Assembly (NCBI GenBank): GCA_900548365.1
Contig: URKM01000052.1
Span: 1 to 12,962 of the forward strand
Reading direction: 5' to 3'
DNA length: 12,962 nt
Source of the DNA: an uncultured Collinsella sp.
Lineage (GTDB): Bacteria > Actinomycetota > Coriobacteriia > Coriobacteriales > Coriobacteriaceae
Under the pieces are notes generated by a model. That model saw only the letters and a list, made by a program, of their open reading frames with translations. It was not told the origin of the DNA and made no database searches. This document shows, one piece after another, positions 6,114 through 12,953 of this stretch. Numbering within the stretch: position 1 is the first letter of the stretch; each line of letters begins with the position of its first letter. A program made the position numbers and the translations under genes.

Positions 6114-7589
6114 GTGGCGAAGAAGGCTGTTTTAAAACGGAAGGCGCCGCAGGCGCCGATCAATCCCATGACGGGCTCCCCGAACGCATGGGAGGGCGGG
6201 GCGGCCGGTGCCGGGGCCCCGCGTCCGTGCGGGGACGGGGCGGCTTCCCGCGCCGCCGTAGCCGGAAACCCTCCTGCGGCCGCGGGCTGCGAGGCGGTCG
6301 GCTCCGACGCCGCGTCATCGTCCGGCCAGGTCGCTGCGGTCGCGGCTTCGGGCGATCACATCGAGGACGCGTTCGAGAAGCTCAAGGTGTTCTTCGACAG
6401 CCGCGTGGTGGCGCTGGTGGTGCTCGCGGTGCTGCTGTTCGAACTGGTGGGAATCGGCAACATCGTCGTGCTGCTCTTCTGCTATCTGGTGGGCTACATC
6501 CTGGTCGACCGCTTCATCAACGTGCGGCGCAGCGTGGTGATGGGCGGCATCGCGTGGGAGTCGCTGCTGCTGCTGGGCAATGTGGTTCGCAGGACGGCCG
6601 GCCCCCTGTTTCTGGATATCGATTACTTTTTCATGTTCTGCGGCTTCTTCCTCGCCCTCGCGGTGTGCGGAACGTTCTTCGCCGGGCGCGCCATGTTCAT
6701 GTACGGGCAGCGTCGCGGCCGCGAGCAGGCCGACGAGGTCATCGCCCGGCACGTGGTCGACCGCCTGGTCGACCATCGCGATAGCTGGGACCACCTGGAC
6801 GGAGACTATCTCGAGGTAGAGGGGGCGATCAACCGCGTGCGGGCCCGCGAGCGCCAGAGCGATCAGGCCCTGCGGGACGAGGCGCGCCGCAAGGACGACC
6901 TGGTGACCTACCTGGCGCATGACCTCAAAACGCCGCTTGCGAGCGTGGTGGGATACCTCTCGCTGCTCGAGGAGGCGCCCGACCTGCCCGCCGAGCAGCG
7001 CGTCCGCTTCACGGGCGTCGCGCTGGAGAAGGCTCATCGCCTCGACGCGCTGATCGAGGAGTTTTTCGACATAACTCGCTTCGACTTCCACGATATCGTG
7101 CTCACGCGCGGCTATATCGATCTGGCGCTCATGCTGGCTCAGGTGGCCGACGAGTTCTATCCCATCCTATCCGAGCAGGGCAAGCGCGCCGAGATCGACG
7201 TGCCCGACGGCCTGACGGTGCTGGTCGACGGCGACAAGATGGCGCGCGTGTTCAACAACGTGATGAAGAACGCGATCGCGTACAGCTACGAGGGCTCGAC
7301 CATTCGCGTTTTCGCCGAGCGCCGCTCCGACGGCACCGTGCGCATCAGCTTCGAGAACCAGGGCGACCCCATCCCGGAGCCCAAGCTGAAGGTGATCTTC
7401 GAGAAGTTCTATCGTCTCGATGCGGCGCGTGCGACCAATCGCGGCGGAGCGGGATTGGGCCTGGCGATTGCCAAGGAGATCGTGTGCGCGCACGACGGCG
7501 CGATCAGCTGCATCTCCACGCCGGAACACACGGTGTTCAACATCGACCTGCCCGCGCAGGCGTGCCACTCGGAGCTTACGTTGTCTTAA
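6114..7589 (+). CDS. VanS-like sensor histidine kinase with multi-helix membrane domain
   Basis: A membrane sensor that autophosphorylates and passes phosphate to the regulator encoded just before it. Residues 1-85 are an unusual Ala/Gly/Pro-rich, probably disordered extension. Residues 97-193 hold three or four hydrophobic segments (about 97-113, 115-131, 141-158, 168-192) with almost no extracellular domain. The HisKA domain has YLAHDLKTPLASVVGY with phosphoacceptor H269. The ATPase domain has the N box (N386), an NQG in place of the usual D-x-G in the G1 box, and GGAGLGLAIAKEIV (444-457). Segments such as FTGVALEKAHRL, EEFFDITRF and IFEKFYRLD mirror VanS as I recall it. The GTG start at 6114 has AGGGG eight bases upstream. 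ATG 6168 has no ribosome site, and no later start would keep the first helix. The signal sensed is unknown. Confidence 0.9.
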   Translation: MAKKAVLKRKAPQAPINPMTGSPNAWEGGAAGAGAPRPCGDGAASRAAVAGNPPAAAGCEAVGSDAASSSGQVAAVAASGDHIEDAFEKLKVFFDSRVVALVVLAVLLFELVGIGNIVVLLFCYLVGYILVDRFINVRRSVVMGGIAWESLLLLGNVVRRTAGPLFLDIDYFFMFCGFFLALAVCGTFFAGRAMFMYGQRRGREQADEVIARHVVDRLVDHRDSWDHLDGDYLEVEGAINRVRARERQSDQALRDEARRKDDLVTYLAHDLKTPLASVVGYLSLLEEAPDLPAEQRVRFTGVALEKAHRLDALIEEFFDITRFDFHDIVLTRGYIDLALMLAQVADEFYPILSEQGKRAEIDVPDGLTVLVDGDKMARVFNNVMKNAIAYSYEGSTIRVFAERRSDGTVRISFENQGDPIPEPKLKVIFEKFYRLDAARATNRGGAGLGLAIAKEIVCAHDGAISCISTPEHTVFNIDLPAQACHSELTLS

Positions 7590-7655
7590 CATGCGCCTTT
7601 CGCCTGCATGAAACGGGTCGCGTACCATCTGATGAGCTATACCCGGTGGTGTAAG

Positions 7656-7661
7656 AGGAGG
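7656..7661 (+). promoter_or_regulatory. Strong ribosome binding site fixing the GTG start of pstB
   Basis: AGGAGG, a perfect Shine-Dalgarno core, lies seven bases before the GTG at 7669. It supports the long N-terminal extension of this PstB. Confidence 0.75.
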
Positions 7662-7668
7662 CTGTTAG

Positions 7669-8517
7669 GTGGACGAGGCACAGCAGGGGTGGAGCGCGGC
7701 GGTCGATGCCGCGCGCAACGCCGAGATGGGCGTGCTGAACGAAGCGCTTACGAAGGCGGAGGACCATCCGTCGCGCATCACCGTGCGCGATCTCGATTTG
7801 TTCTACGGCGACCACCATGCGCTCAAGAACGTGTCGATCGATATCAAGGATCGCGAGATCACGTCGTTCATCGGCCCTTCCGGCTGCGGTAAATCGACGC
7901 TGCTGCGCTGCTTCAACCGCATGAACGACATGGTGAAGGACTGCCGCATCGAGGGTTCGATCGAGCTCGACGGCCAGGACATCTACCAGGATTACAACGT
8001 CACGCGCCTGCGCCGGCAGGTCGGCATGGTGTTCCAGCGCCCCAACCCGTTCCCCATGAGCATCTACGATAACGTGGCGTACGGTCCGCGCGGCCTCGGC
8101 ATCAAGGATCGCGATGAGCTGGACGGCCTCGTCGAGGATTCGCTGCGCCGCGCCGCGCTGTGGGACGAGGTCAAGGACAAGCTGAAGCAGTCCGGACTGG
8201 GTCTGTCCGGCGGCCAGCAGCAGCGCCTGTGCATCGCGCGAGCGCTCGCCGTGAAGCCCGAGGTGCTGTTGATGGACGAGCCCACCTCGGCGCTCGATCC
8301 GGTCTCGACGGTGATGATCGAGCAGCTTGCCCTCGAGCTCAAGGAGGACTATGCGCTCGTGGTCGTCACGCACAACATGCAGCAGGCGTCGCGCATCTCG
8401 AACTCCGTGGCGTTCTTCCTGCTGGGCGAGCTTGTGGAACACGGCGAGACGGGCGAGCTGTTCCGCAATCCCCGCGACGTGCGCACGCAGGATTACCTCA
8501 CCGGGCGCTTCGGATAG
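7669..8517 (+). CDS. pstB: Phosphate ABC transporter ATP-binding protein PstB
   Basis: PstB is the ATPase that powers high-affinity phosphate uptake by the PstS-PstC-PstA transporter at the inner face of the membrane. It also takes part, with PhoU, in signalling phosphate status to PhoR. Motifs (numbering from GTG 7669) are Walker A GPSGCGKST (69-77), Q-loop Q123, signature LSGGQQQR (179-186), Walker B VLLMDEP (199-205) and H-loop H235 in THNM. The segment NPFPMSIYDNVAYGPR (126-141) and the CFNRMND after Walker A are PstB hallmarks. The 282 residues include an N-terminal extension of about 36 residues, longer than the usual 250-260. The gene lies 79 bases after a VanS-like kinase and 47 bases before phoB. 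No pstS, pstC, pstA or phoU accompanies it, which is unusual. A TATACC at about 7640 could be a -10, but its -35 is poor. Confidence 0.95.
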   Translation: MDEAQQGWSAAVDAARNAEMGVLNEALTKAEDHPSRITVRDLDLFYGDHHALKNVSIDIKDREITSFIGPSGCGKSTLLRCFNRMNDMVKDCRIEGSIELDGQDIYQDYNVTRLRRQVGMVFQRPNPFPMSIYDNVAYGPRGLGIKDRDELDGLVEDSLRRAALWDEVKDKLKQSGLGLSGGQQQRLCIARALAVKPEVLLMDEPTSALDPVSTVMIEQLALELKEDYALVVVTHNMQQASRISNSVAFFLLGELVEHGETGELFRNPRDVRTQDYLTGRFG

Positions 8518-8528
8518 CGGCGAGGGGG

Positions 8529-8534
8529 TATGAT
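8529..8534 (+). promoter_or_regulatory. Possible -10 element before the PhoB-like gene
   Basis: TATGAT in the 47-base gap after pstB resembles a -10 hexamer, 30 bases before the ATG at 8565. No matching -35 is evident, and read-through from pstB is at least as likely. Confidence 0.25.
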
Positions 8535-8564
8535 GGCTGGTAAGCATGTTGGGAGGTACGTTTC

Positions 8565-9248
8565 ATGATTTATTACGTCGAAGACGACGACAACATCCGC
8601 GGCCTGACGCTGTACGCGCTGCGCCAACAGGGGATCGAGGCCGAGGGCTTTTCGTGCGACAGCGAGTTCAAGGCGGCGGTCGCCAAGCGCGTGCCCGACG
8701 CCGTGCTGCTCGACATCATGCTTCCCGATACGGACGGCCTGGAGATCCTGCAGCGCCTGCGTGCGGATCAGGAGACCGCCACGCTCCCCATCATGATGCT
8801 TACCGCGAAGGACACCGAGCTGGATAAGGTCATCGCGCTCGATGGCGGCGCCGACGACTACCTGACCAAGCCGTTCTCGCTCATGGAGCTTACCAGCCGC
8901 TGCCGCGCGCTGCTGCGCCGGGGCGGCATGATGAAGAAGGTGAGCGATACGCTGTCGGCGAACGGCATCGTGCTGTCGCCGAGCCATCGCCAGGTAACGG
9001 TCGATGGCGCCGAGGTGAAGTTGACCCTGCGCGAGTTCGAGCTGCTCGAGTACCTCATGCGCAAGCCGGGCATCGTCTTCTCGCGCGAGGCGCTGCTGCA
9101 GAGCGTGTGGGGCTGGGATTTCGACGGCGGCTCCCGCACGGTGGATGTGCACGTGCAGACGCTGCGCCAGAAGCTCGGTGAGCGCGCGGGCTGCATCGAG
9201 ACGGTCCGCGGCGTGGGCTATCGCTTCGCCGACCGCTCGACGGATTAG
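8565..9248 (+). CDS. phoB: PhoB/PhoP-like response regulator of the OmpR family
   Basis: A cytoplasmic transcription regulator of 227 residues, probably of the phosphate-starvation response. The receiver domain has the acidic cluster E6-D7-D8, phosphoacceptor D50 in VLLDIMLPD, T80 and K102 in LTKPF. The winged-helix domain (about 128-227) contains LTLREFELLEYL, RTVDVHVQTLRQKLG and a terminal VRGVGYRF. The ATG at 8565 has GGGAGG eight bases upstream. It sits between pstB and a PhoR-like kinase, which is the main reason for the Pho assignment. OmpR-family receivers are too alike to prove it alone. It is clearly distinct from the VanR-like regulator 2.5 kb upstream. The symbol is offered on context. 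Confidence 0.85.
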   Translation: MIYYVEDDDNIRGLTLYALRQQGIEAEGFSCDSEFKAAVAKRVPDAVLLDIMLPDTDGLEILQRLRADQETATLPIMMLTAKDTELDKVIALDGGADDYLTKPFSLMELTSRCRALLRRGGMMKKVSDTLSANGIVLSPSHRQVTVDGAEVKLTLREFELLEYLMRKPGIVFSREALLQSVWGWDFDGGSRTVDVHVQTLRQKLGERAGCIETVRGVGYRFADRSTD

Positions 9249-9252
9249 GGGA
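9247..9252 (+). promoter_or_regulatory. Ribosome binding site that bears on the phoR start
   Basis: AGGGGA overlaps the stop of the preceding gene. It is only one base from the GTG at 9254, too close to serve it, but ten bases from the in-frame GTG at 9263. The second start is therefore preferred. Confidence 0.45.
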
Positions 9253-9262
9253 CGTGCGGACG

Positions 9263-10678
9263 GTGAAGGCCAAGCATTCGCTTTCCCATCGCGTCTTCTC
9301 GACGATCTTTCTGGTGGCGATCGTGGCGATCGCGGCGTTCACGCTGGCGGGCACGGCGTATCTGCAGAAGAACCTGGTCGAATCGACCCGCGAGGAGCTC
9401 TGCGAGGAGGCCGACGTCGTCGCGGCCGCCTTGGAGCAGAGCCCCAGCAGCCAAGAACTGCTGGAATCGCTCGATCTGGGCGACAGCCGTCTGACGCTGC
9501 TCGCGCAGGATGGCACCGTTCTCTATGACAACGAAGAGGATCCGCAGGTCATGGGCAACCATGCCAGCAGGCCGGAGGTTCGCGAGGCGGTCCAGACCGG
9601 ATCGGGGTCGGCGGAGCGAGCCAGCTCGACGATCGGCGAGACCATGGTCTACGAGGCGGTGCGCCTGAGCGACGGGCGCATCATCCGCCTGGCAAAGCCG
9701 CAGGAGGGCTATATCGCGATCTTCGCCCGGCTGCTCGTCCCGCTGCTGGCGCTGAGCGCGGTCGCGGCGGTTATCGCGTGGTTCGCCGCGCGCCGCGAGG
9801 CGGATGCCATCATCGCGCCGCTGCTGCTGGTCGACCTGGACCATCCCAAGAACAACCTCGAGCACGCGTATGCCGAGATGGTTCCCATGCTCGAGCGCAT
9901 CGAGAACCAGCGGCAGGAGCTCAAGCGGCAGATGCGCGTGTTGGCTGATAACGACCGCATGCGCCGCGAGTTCACCGCCAATATCACCCACGAGCTCAAG
10001 ACCCCGCTCACCGCGATCTCGGGCTATGCCGAACTGCTCGGCAGCGGCATGGTCGAGGACGAGGCGGACCAGCGCGATTTCGCCCGCCGCATCCACGCGG
10101 AGGCGGGAAGGCTCACCTCGCTGGTGAACGATATCCTCACCCTGTCCAATCTCGACGAGGCCGAGCATAGCGACGACGCCGGCGCCCTCGAGACCCTGGG
10201 GTCCCGGGAGCCCGTCGACGTTCCCCGTCTGATCGATTCCGTCGCGCAGCGGCTCGAGGGCGTGGCGGCGGCTTCCGATGTCAAGCTCTCCACCGCGTGC
10301 GACCCCGTCATCGTCGAGGGGGTACCGCGGCTGCTCGACGGCATGGTATACAACCTGGCGAGCAACGCGATTCGCTACAATCGCCCCGCGGGGACGGTCG
10401 AGCTGGGCTGCGGCATCGAGGAGGGTGTTCCGTTCATCCGCGTTGAGGACACGGGCATCGGCATCGCGAAGGAAGAGCAGGAGAAGGTGTTCGAGCGTTT
10501 TTACCGCGTCGATAAGAGTCGGTCGAAGATGCGCGGGGGCACCGGTCTGGGGCTGGCGATCGTCAAGCACGCGGCGCTGTTCCATGATGCGACGATCCGG
10601 ATCGAAAGCGAGCTCGGCGAGGGGACGTGCATCACCGTTCGGTTCCCCAAGACGTATTCCCACGTCGACGTGGCATAA
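9263..10678 (+). CDS. phoR: PhoR-like membrane sensor histidine kinase
   Basis: Sensor kinase paired with the regulator just upstream. Numbering from GTG 9263 (471 residues; GTG 9254 would add three): membrane helix 1 at about 11-33, an extracytoplasmic sensor domain of about 115 residues, and helix 2 at about 154-175. A poorly conserved HAMP-like/linker coiled coil (176-235) follows. HisKA has TANITHELKTPLTAISGYAE with phosphoacceptor H243. The ATPase domain has the N box NLASNAIRYN (N368), DTGIG (396-400) and GGTGLGLAIVKH (425-436). The kinase follows the regulator stop by 14 bases, so the two are co-transcribed. The sensor domain is the size expected of Gram-positive PhoR/PnpS proteins, and PstB/PhoU would relay phosphate status. 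The Pho assignment rests on context with pstB; the histidine-kinase call is certain. Confidence 0.87.
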   Translation: MKAKHSLSHRVFSTIFLVAIVAIAAFTLAGTAYLQKNLVESTREELCEEADVVAAALEQSPSSQELLESLDLGDSRLTLLAQDGTVLYDNEEDPQVMGNHASRPEVREAVQTGSGSAERASSTIGETMVYEAVRLSDGRIIRLAKPQEGYIAIFARLLVPLLALSAVAAVIAWFAARREADAIIAPLLLVDLDHPKNNLEHAYAEMVPMLERIENQRQELKRQMRVLADNDRMRREFTANITHELKTPLTAISGYAELLGSGMVEDEADQRDFARRIHAEAGRLTSLVNDILTLSNLDEAEHSDDAGALETLGSREPVDVPRLIDSVAQRLEGVAAASDVKLSTACDPVIVEGVPRLLDGMVYNLASNAIRYNRPAGTVELGCGIEEGVPFIRVEDTGIGIAKEEQEKVFERFYRVDKSRSKMRGGTGLGLAIVKHAALFHDATIRIESELGEGTCITVRFPKTYSHVDVA

Positions 10679-10730
10679 CCTGCATTTGTGGCATTGCTGC
10701 GGTTGTATGTGGAACATGCGGTGAGCCCGC

Positions 10731-10760
10731 TGCGCTTTGGCGCATCAACACCGATGCGCT
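10731..10760 (+). promoter_or_regulatory. Overlapping hairpins in the leader of the polysaccharide operon
   Basis: GCGCATC (10740-10746) and GATGCGC (10753-10759) form a perfect 7-bp inverted repeat with a 6-base loop. The same GCGCA (10740-10744) can instead pair with TGCGC at 10731-10735 around a 4-base loop, so the two hairpins exclude each other. No T-run follows, so it is not an obvious terminator. It could be an operator or a leader switch for the cps genes. The 122-bp gap has no clear promoter otherwise. Confidence 0.35.
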
Positions 10761-10800
10761 ACCATATGAAGGCTACTGCATCATTGGGGAGGTTTATGGG

Positions 10801-11460
10801 ATGACCCTGCTCGAGTTATTTCAGCTGATCAAAAAGCACATGGCGCTGGTGATCGTTTTGCCGATCGCTTGCGCGCTGGTTATGGGTGCCGCCAGTTTCT
10901 TCGTGATGGAGGATACGTACACGGCTCAGACCAGCATGTATATCTTGGCACGCACGGGCGGCGAGCAAGAGGGCACGAACTATTCGGACCTCAATGCCTC
11001 GCAGATGATCGCGAACGACGTCGCTCGCCTGCTTCAGAGCGATGTTGTTCTGAAAGGTACGGCGCAGGAGCTCTCTATGAAGAGCCTGGCCAACTACAAG
11101 GTGAGCGTTTCGAGCGAGACCACGTCGCGCGTCATCACGCTTTCCGTCACCGGCCCCGACGCCGCGAGCACCGCGCAGGTCGCGAACGCCATGGCGCGCG
11201 AGGTATCCGAGGTGGCCCGCGAGGTCCAGATGGCTGAGAGCGTCAACGTGATCGACGAGGCCGAGGCGCCCGCCGGTCCTTCCGGTCCCAATCGCGGGCT
11301 CTACGTCGCCGTCGCCTTCCTGGCCGGCCTCTTCGCCGCCGTCGCCATCATCGTGCTCATGGATATGCTGAATACCCGCGTTCGCAATGCCGAGGATGCG
11401 GAGGAACTGCTCGGCATCCCGGTGATCGGTTGGATCCCCATGACGAAGGATGGTGAGTAA
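10801..11460 (+). CDS. Wzz/CpsC-type polysaccharide chain-length regulator and kinase activator
   Basis: A polysaccharide co-polymerase that sets chain length of capsule or exopolysaccharide and, in Gram-positives, activates the separate CpsD-type tyrosine kinase. The 219-residue protein has two membrane helices (about 15-35 and 168-189) flanking an extracellular Wzz domain. A proline-rich APAGPSGPN stretch precedes helix 2, as is typical. The short C-terminal cytoplasmic tail has RNAEDAEELLGIPVIGWIP, the part that in CapA/CpsC proteins contacts the kinase. The ATG at 10801 has GGGGAGG eight bases upstream. In-frame extension further upstream would run into phoR and lacks a start of merit. 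The kinase gene follows after two bases. Family assignment is strong; the polysaccharide made is unknown because the biosynthetic genes lie beyond the window. Confidence 0.92.
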   Translation: MTLLELFQLIKKHMALVIVLPIACALVMGAASFFVMEDTYTAQTSMYILARTGGEQEGTNYSDLNASQMIANDVARLLQSDVVLKGTAQELSMKSLANYKVSVSSETTSRVITLSVTGPDAASTAQVANAMAREVSEVAREVQMAESVNVIDEAEAPAGPSGPNRGLYVAVAFLAGLFAAVAIIVLMDMLNTRVRNAEDAEELLGIPVIGWIPMTKDGE

Positions 11461-11462
11461 CC

Positions 11463-12236
11463 ATGGCAATCAAAAAGCGCAAGGGCAACAGCAAGCTCGC
11501 CGTTCAAAACGCTATGAAGACCCTGCTGGCAAACATTCGCTTCGCCGGCGTCGATCGTCCGATCCAGTCCGTCGCCATCACGTCCGCCAAACCCAAGGAG
11601 GGCAAGTCCACCACGGCGTGCAACCTCGCCCGCGCGATTGCCTCGAGTGGCGCCAGCGTCGTGTTGGTCGAGTGCGATATGCGCCGCCGCACGCTCGCGG
11701 GGCTGTTGGGCGTTCACACTACGGGCGGTCTGTATTCCGTGCTGTCCGAGCAGATGACGCTCGATGAGGCGCTGGTCGAGACCGATCAGATGAACCTGTT
11801 CTTCCTTGATTGCGAACCGCATATCCCCAACCCTGCGGATATCATCGCCTCGCGTCGATTCGCGGATCTGATCGCGCATCTCGAGAGCCAGTTCCGCTAC
11901 GTGGTCATCGACACTCCGCCGGTGGGCGCTTTCGTCGATGCCGCCGAGGTCGGCCGCCTGGTCGATGGTGTCGTGTTCGTTATCCGCGAGAACTTTACCA
12001 AGCGCAACGAGGTCGTTGCCGCCGTCGAGCAGCTGCGCAAGGGCGATGTCAACATCATCGGCACTGTGATGAACTGCTGCAACCAGGGTGCAGATGATTA
12101 CTATTCCTACTACACCAAGGGCGCGTCCCAGCCGGTTGATTCCGCGCTGCTGAACGAAAGCGACCTGCCCTCGGCCTCGTCCGCGGACGGCGCTCAGCGC
12201 CCGCAGGGTGGCGGCAGCCGATTCGCCAAGCGATAG
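11463..12236 (+). CDS. CpsD/CapB-type tyrosine-protein kinase (BY-kinase)
   Basis: Bacterial tyrosine kinase that autophosphorylates on a tyrosine cluster and governs polysaccharide polymerisation with the Wzz-like protein. At 257 residues it is the stand-alone cytoplasmic form. It shows Walker A SAKPKEGKSTT (41-51, K48), Walker A' VVLVECDMRRRTLAG (66-80, D72) and Walker B YVVIDTPP (146-153, D150). The tyrosine cluster DDYYSYY is at 211-217 (Y213, Y214, Y216, Y217). Two features differ from the common pattern: Walker A' reads ECD rather than the more usual D-x-D, and the tyrosine cluster is not at the very end. A 40-residue Ser/Gly/Pro/Ala-rich tail follows it. The ATG at 11463 has only a weak GGTGAG site, and coupling to the gene before it, two bases away, is likely. 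The phosphatase gene follows after 11 bases. Confidence 0.93.
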   Translation: MAIKKRKGNSKLAVQNAMKTLLANIRFAGVDRPIQSVAITSAKPKEGKSTTACNLARAIASSGASVVLVECDMRRRTLAGLLGVHTTGGLYSVLSEQMTLDEALVETDQMNLFFLDCEPHIPNPADIIASRRFADLIAHLESQFRYVVIDTPPVGAFVDAAEVGRLVDGVVFVIRENFTKRNEVVAAVEQLRKGDVNIIGTVMNCCNQGADDYYSYYTKGASQPVDSALLNESDLPSASSADGAQRPQGGGSRFAKR

Positions 12237-12247
12237 GCGGTCTGACG

Positions 12248-12901
12248 ATGCGCGATATTCACTGCCATATTCTTCCCGGCGTGGATGACGGCGCGCGCGA
12301 CCTGGATGAGAGCCTCGCTATGCTCGAGGCTGCGAAGGCTGCGGGGGTCACATCGATCGTGTGCACCCCGCACTGCCGCGACCCTTATTTCGACTTCGAT
12401 GCCATGTGGGCCGCTTTCGAGATGCTGTGCTCCCATGCGGACGGCTTCCCCCTGCAGATGGGGTTCGAGGTCCACTACTCCAAGTTGATGGAGCTCGGCG
12501 TCCAGAGTGCCGAGCGGTTGCATTTCGATGGCAGCAACGAGCTTTTGCTCGAGCTGCCCACGCGTGCGGGGGCGCTTGAATTCACCTCGTTCGAGCGTAC
12601 GATCTACGAGCTCCAGGGTATGGGATACGAGGTCATCATCGCTCATCCCGAGCGCTATGCGGCGGTCCAGAAAGACATCCGCATCGCCGAGAACCTCGTG
12701 CACATGGGCTGCAAGCTGCAGGCATCCGCGGATTTCATCGCGGGTGGCCGCTTCGGCAAGGAGCGCAAGCACGCCAAACGGCTCTTCAGCCAGTTCTTGT
12801 ACAGCTATCTTGCGAGCGATGCCCATTGCGCTCGCCATTACGAGTATCTTGCGACGGCCCGTGCGAAGTATTCCGTCCGCGGACGCCACATGAAGCGATA
12901 G
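12248..12901 (+). CDS. CpsB/YwqE-type PHP-family protein-tyrosine phosphatase
   Basis: Manganese-dependent phosphatase that removes phosphate from the CpsD-type kinase encoded just before it. The 217-residue protein has the PHP metal-binding residues: DIHCHILPGVDDGA (H5, H7, D14), TPH (H42), GFEVHY (E74), IIAHPERY (H133) and LASDAH (D191, H193). It is somewhat shorter than the usual 240-255, the difference lying in the loops between TPH and GFEVHY and at the C terminus; all metal ligands are retained. The ATG at 12248 has a weak AGGCGG site. The tight spacing (11 bases) and order CpsC-CpsD-CpsB show one operon, although in streptococci CpsB usually comes first. Confidence 0.93.
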   Translation: MRDIHCHILPGVDDGARDLDESLAMLEAAKAAGVTSIVCTPHCRDPYFDFDAMWAAFEMLCSHADGFPLQMGFEVHYSKLMELGVQSAERLHFDGSNELLLELPTRAGALEFTSFERTIYELQGMGYEVIIAHPERYAAVQKDIRIAENLVHMGCKLQASADFIAGGRFGKERKHAKRLFSQFLYSYLASDAHCARHYEYLATARAKYSVRGRHMKR

Positions 12902-12907
12902 CAATCT

Positions 12908-12953
12908 GGGGGGTGTCTCTATGGTTTTGTCAACCATAGCCGCCCTCGTTTTT
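12908..12953 (+). terminator. Hairpin followed by five Ts after the phosphatase gene (possible terminator)
   Basis: CTATGGTT (12919-12926) and AACCATAG (12932-12939) are a perfect 8-bp stem with a 5-base loop. Outside an internal loop, Gs at 12908-12912 can pair with 12943-12947. GTTTTT (12948-12953) follows. Together this resembles an intrinsic terminator or attenuator. The alternative is that the same bases form the ribosome site and first codons of another gene. Confidence 0.42.

Noticed and set aside
5315..7589. Naming the two-component pair vanR/vanS as a glycopeptide-resistance locus
   Set aside because: No vanH, vanA-type ligase or vanX in the window. Sequence similarity of regulators alone does not show resistance.
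7575..7602. Possible Pho box before pstB (CTTACG, CTTAAC, CTTTCG series)
   Set aside because: Spacings are 10 and 12 bp rather than a regular 11, two of three units are degenerate, and part lies in the kinase coding end. Too weak to annotate.
9245..10717. 490-codon open frame on the - strand opposite phoR
   Set aside because: Arg/Gln/Asp-rich shadow translation with no domains; the + strand kinase accounts for the region fully.
10627..10800. Upstream extension of the Wzz-like gene to 10627
   Set aside because: It would overlap the end of phoR. The ATG at 10801 has a good GGGGAGG site and begins a normal MTLLELFQLIKK Wzz start.
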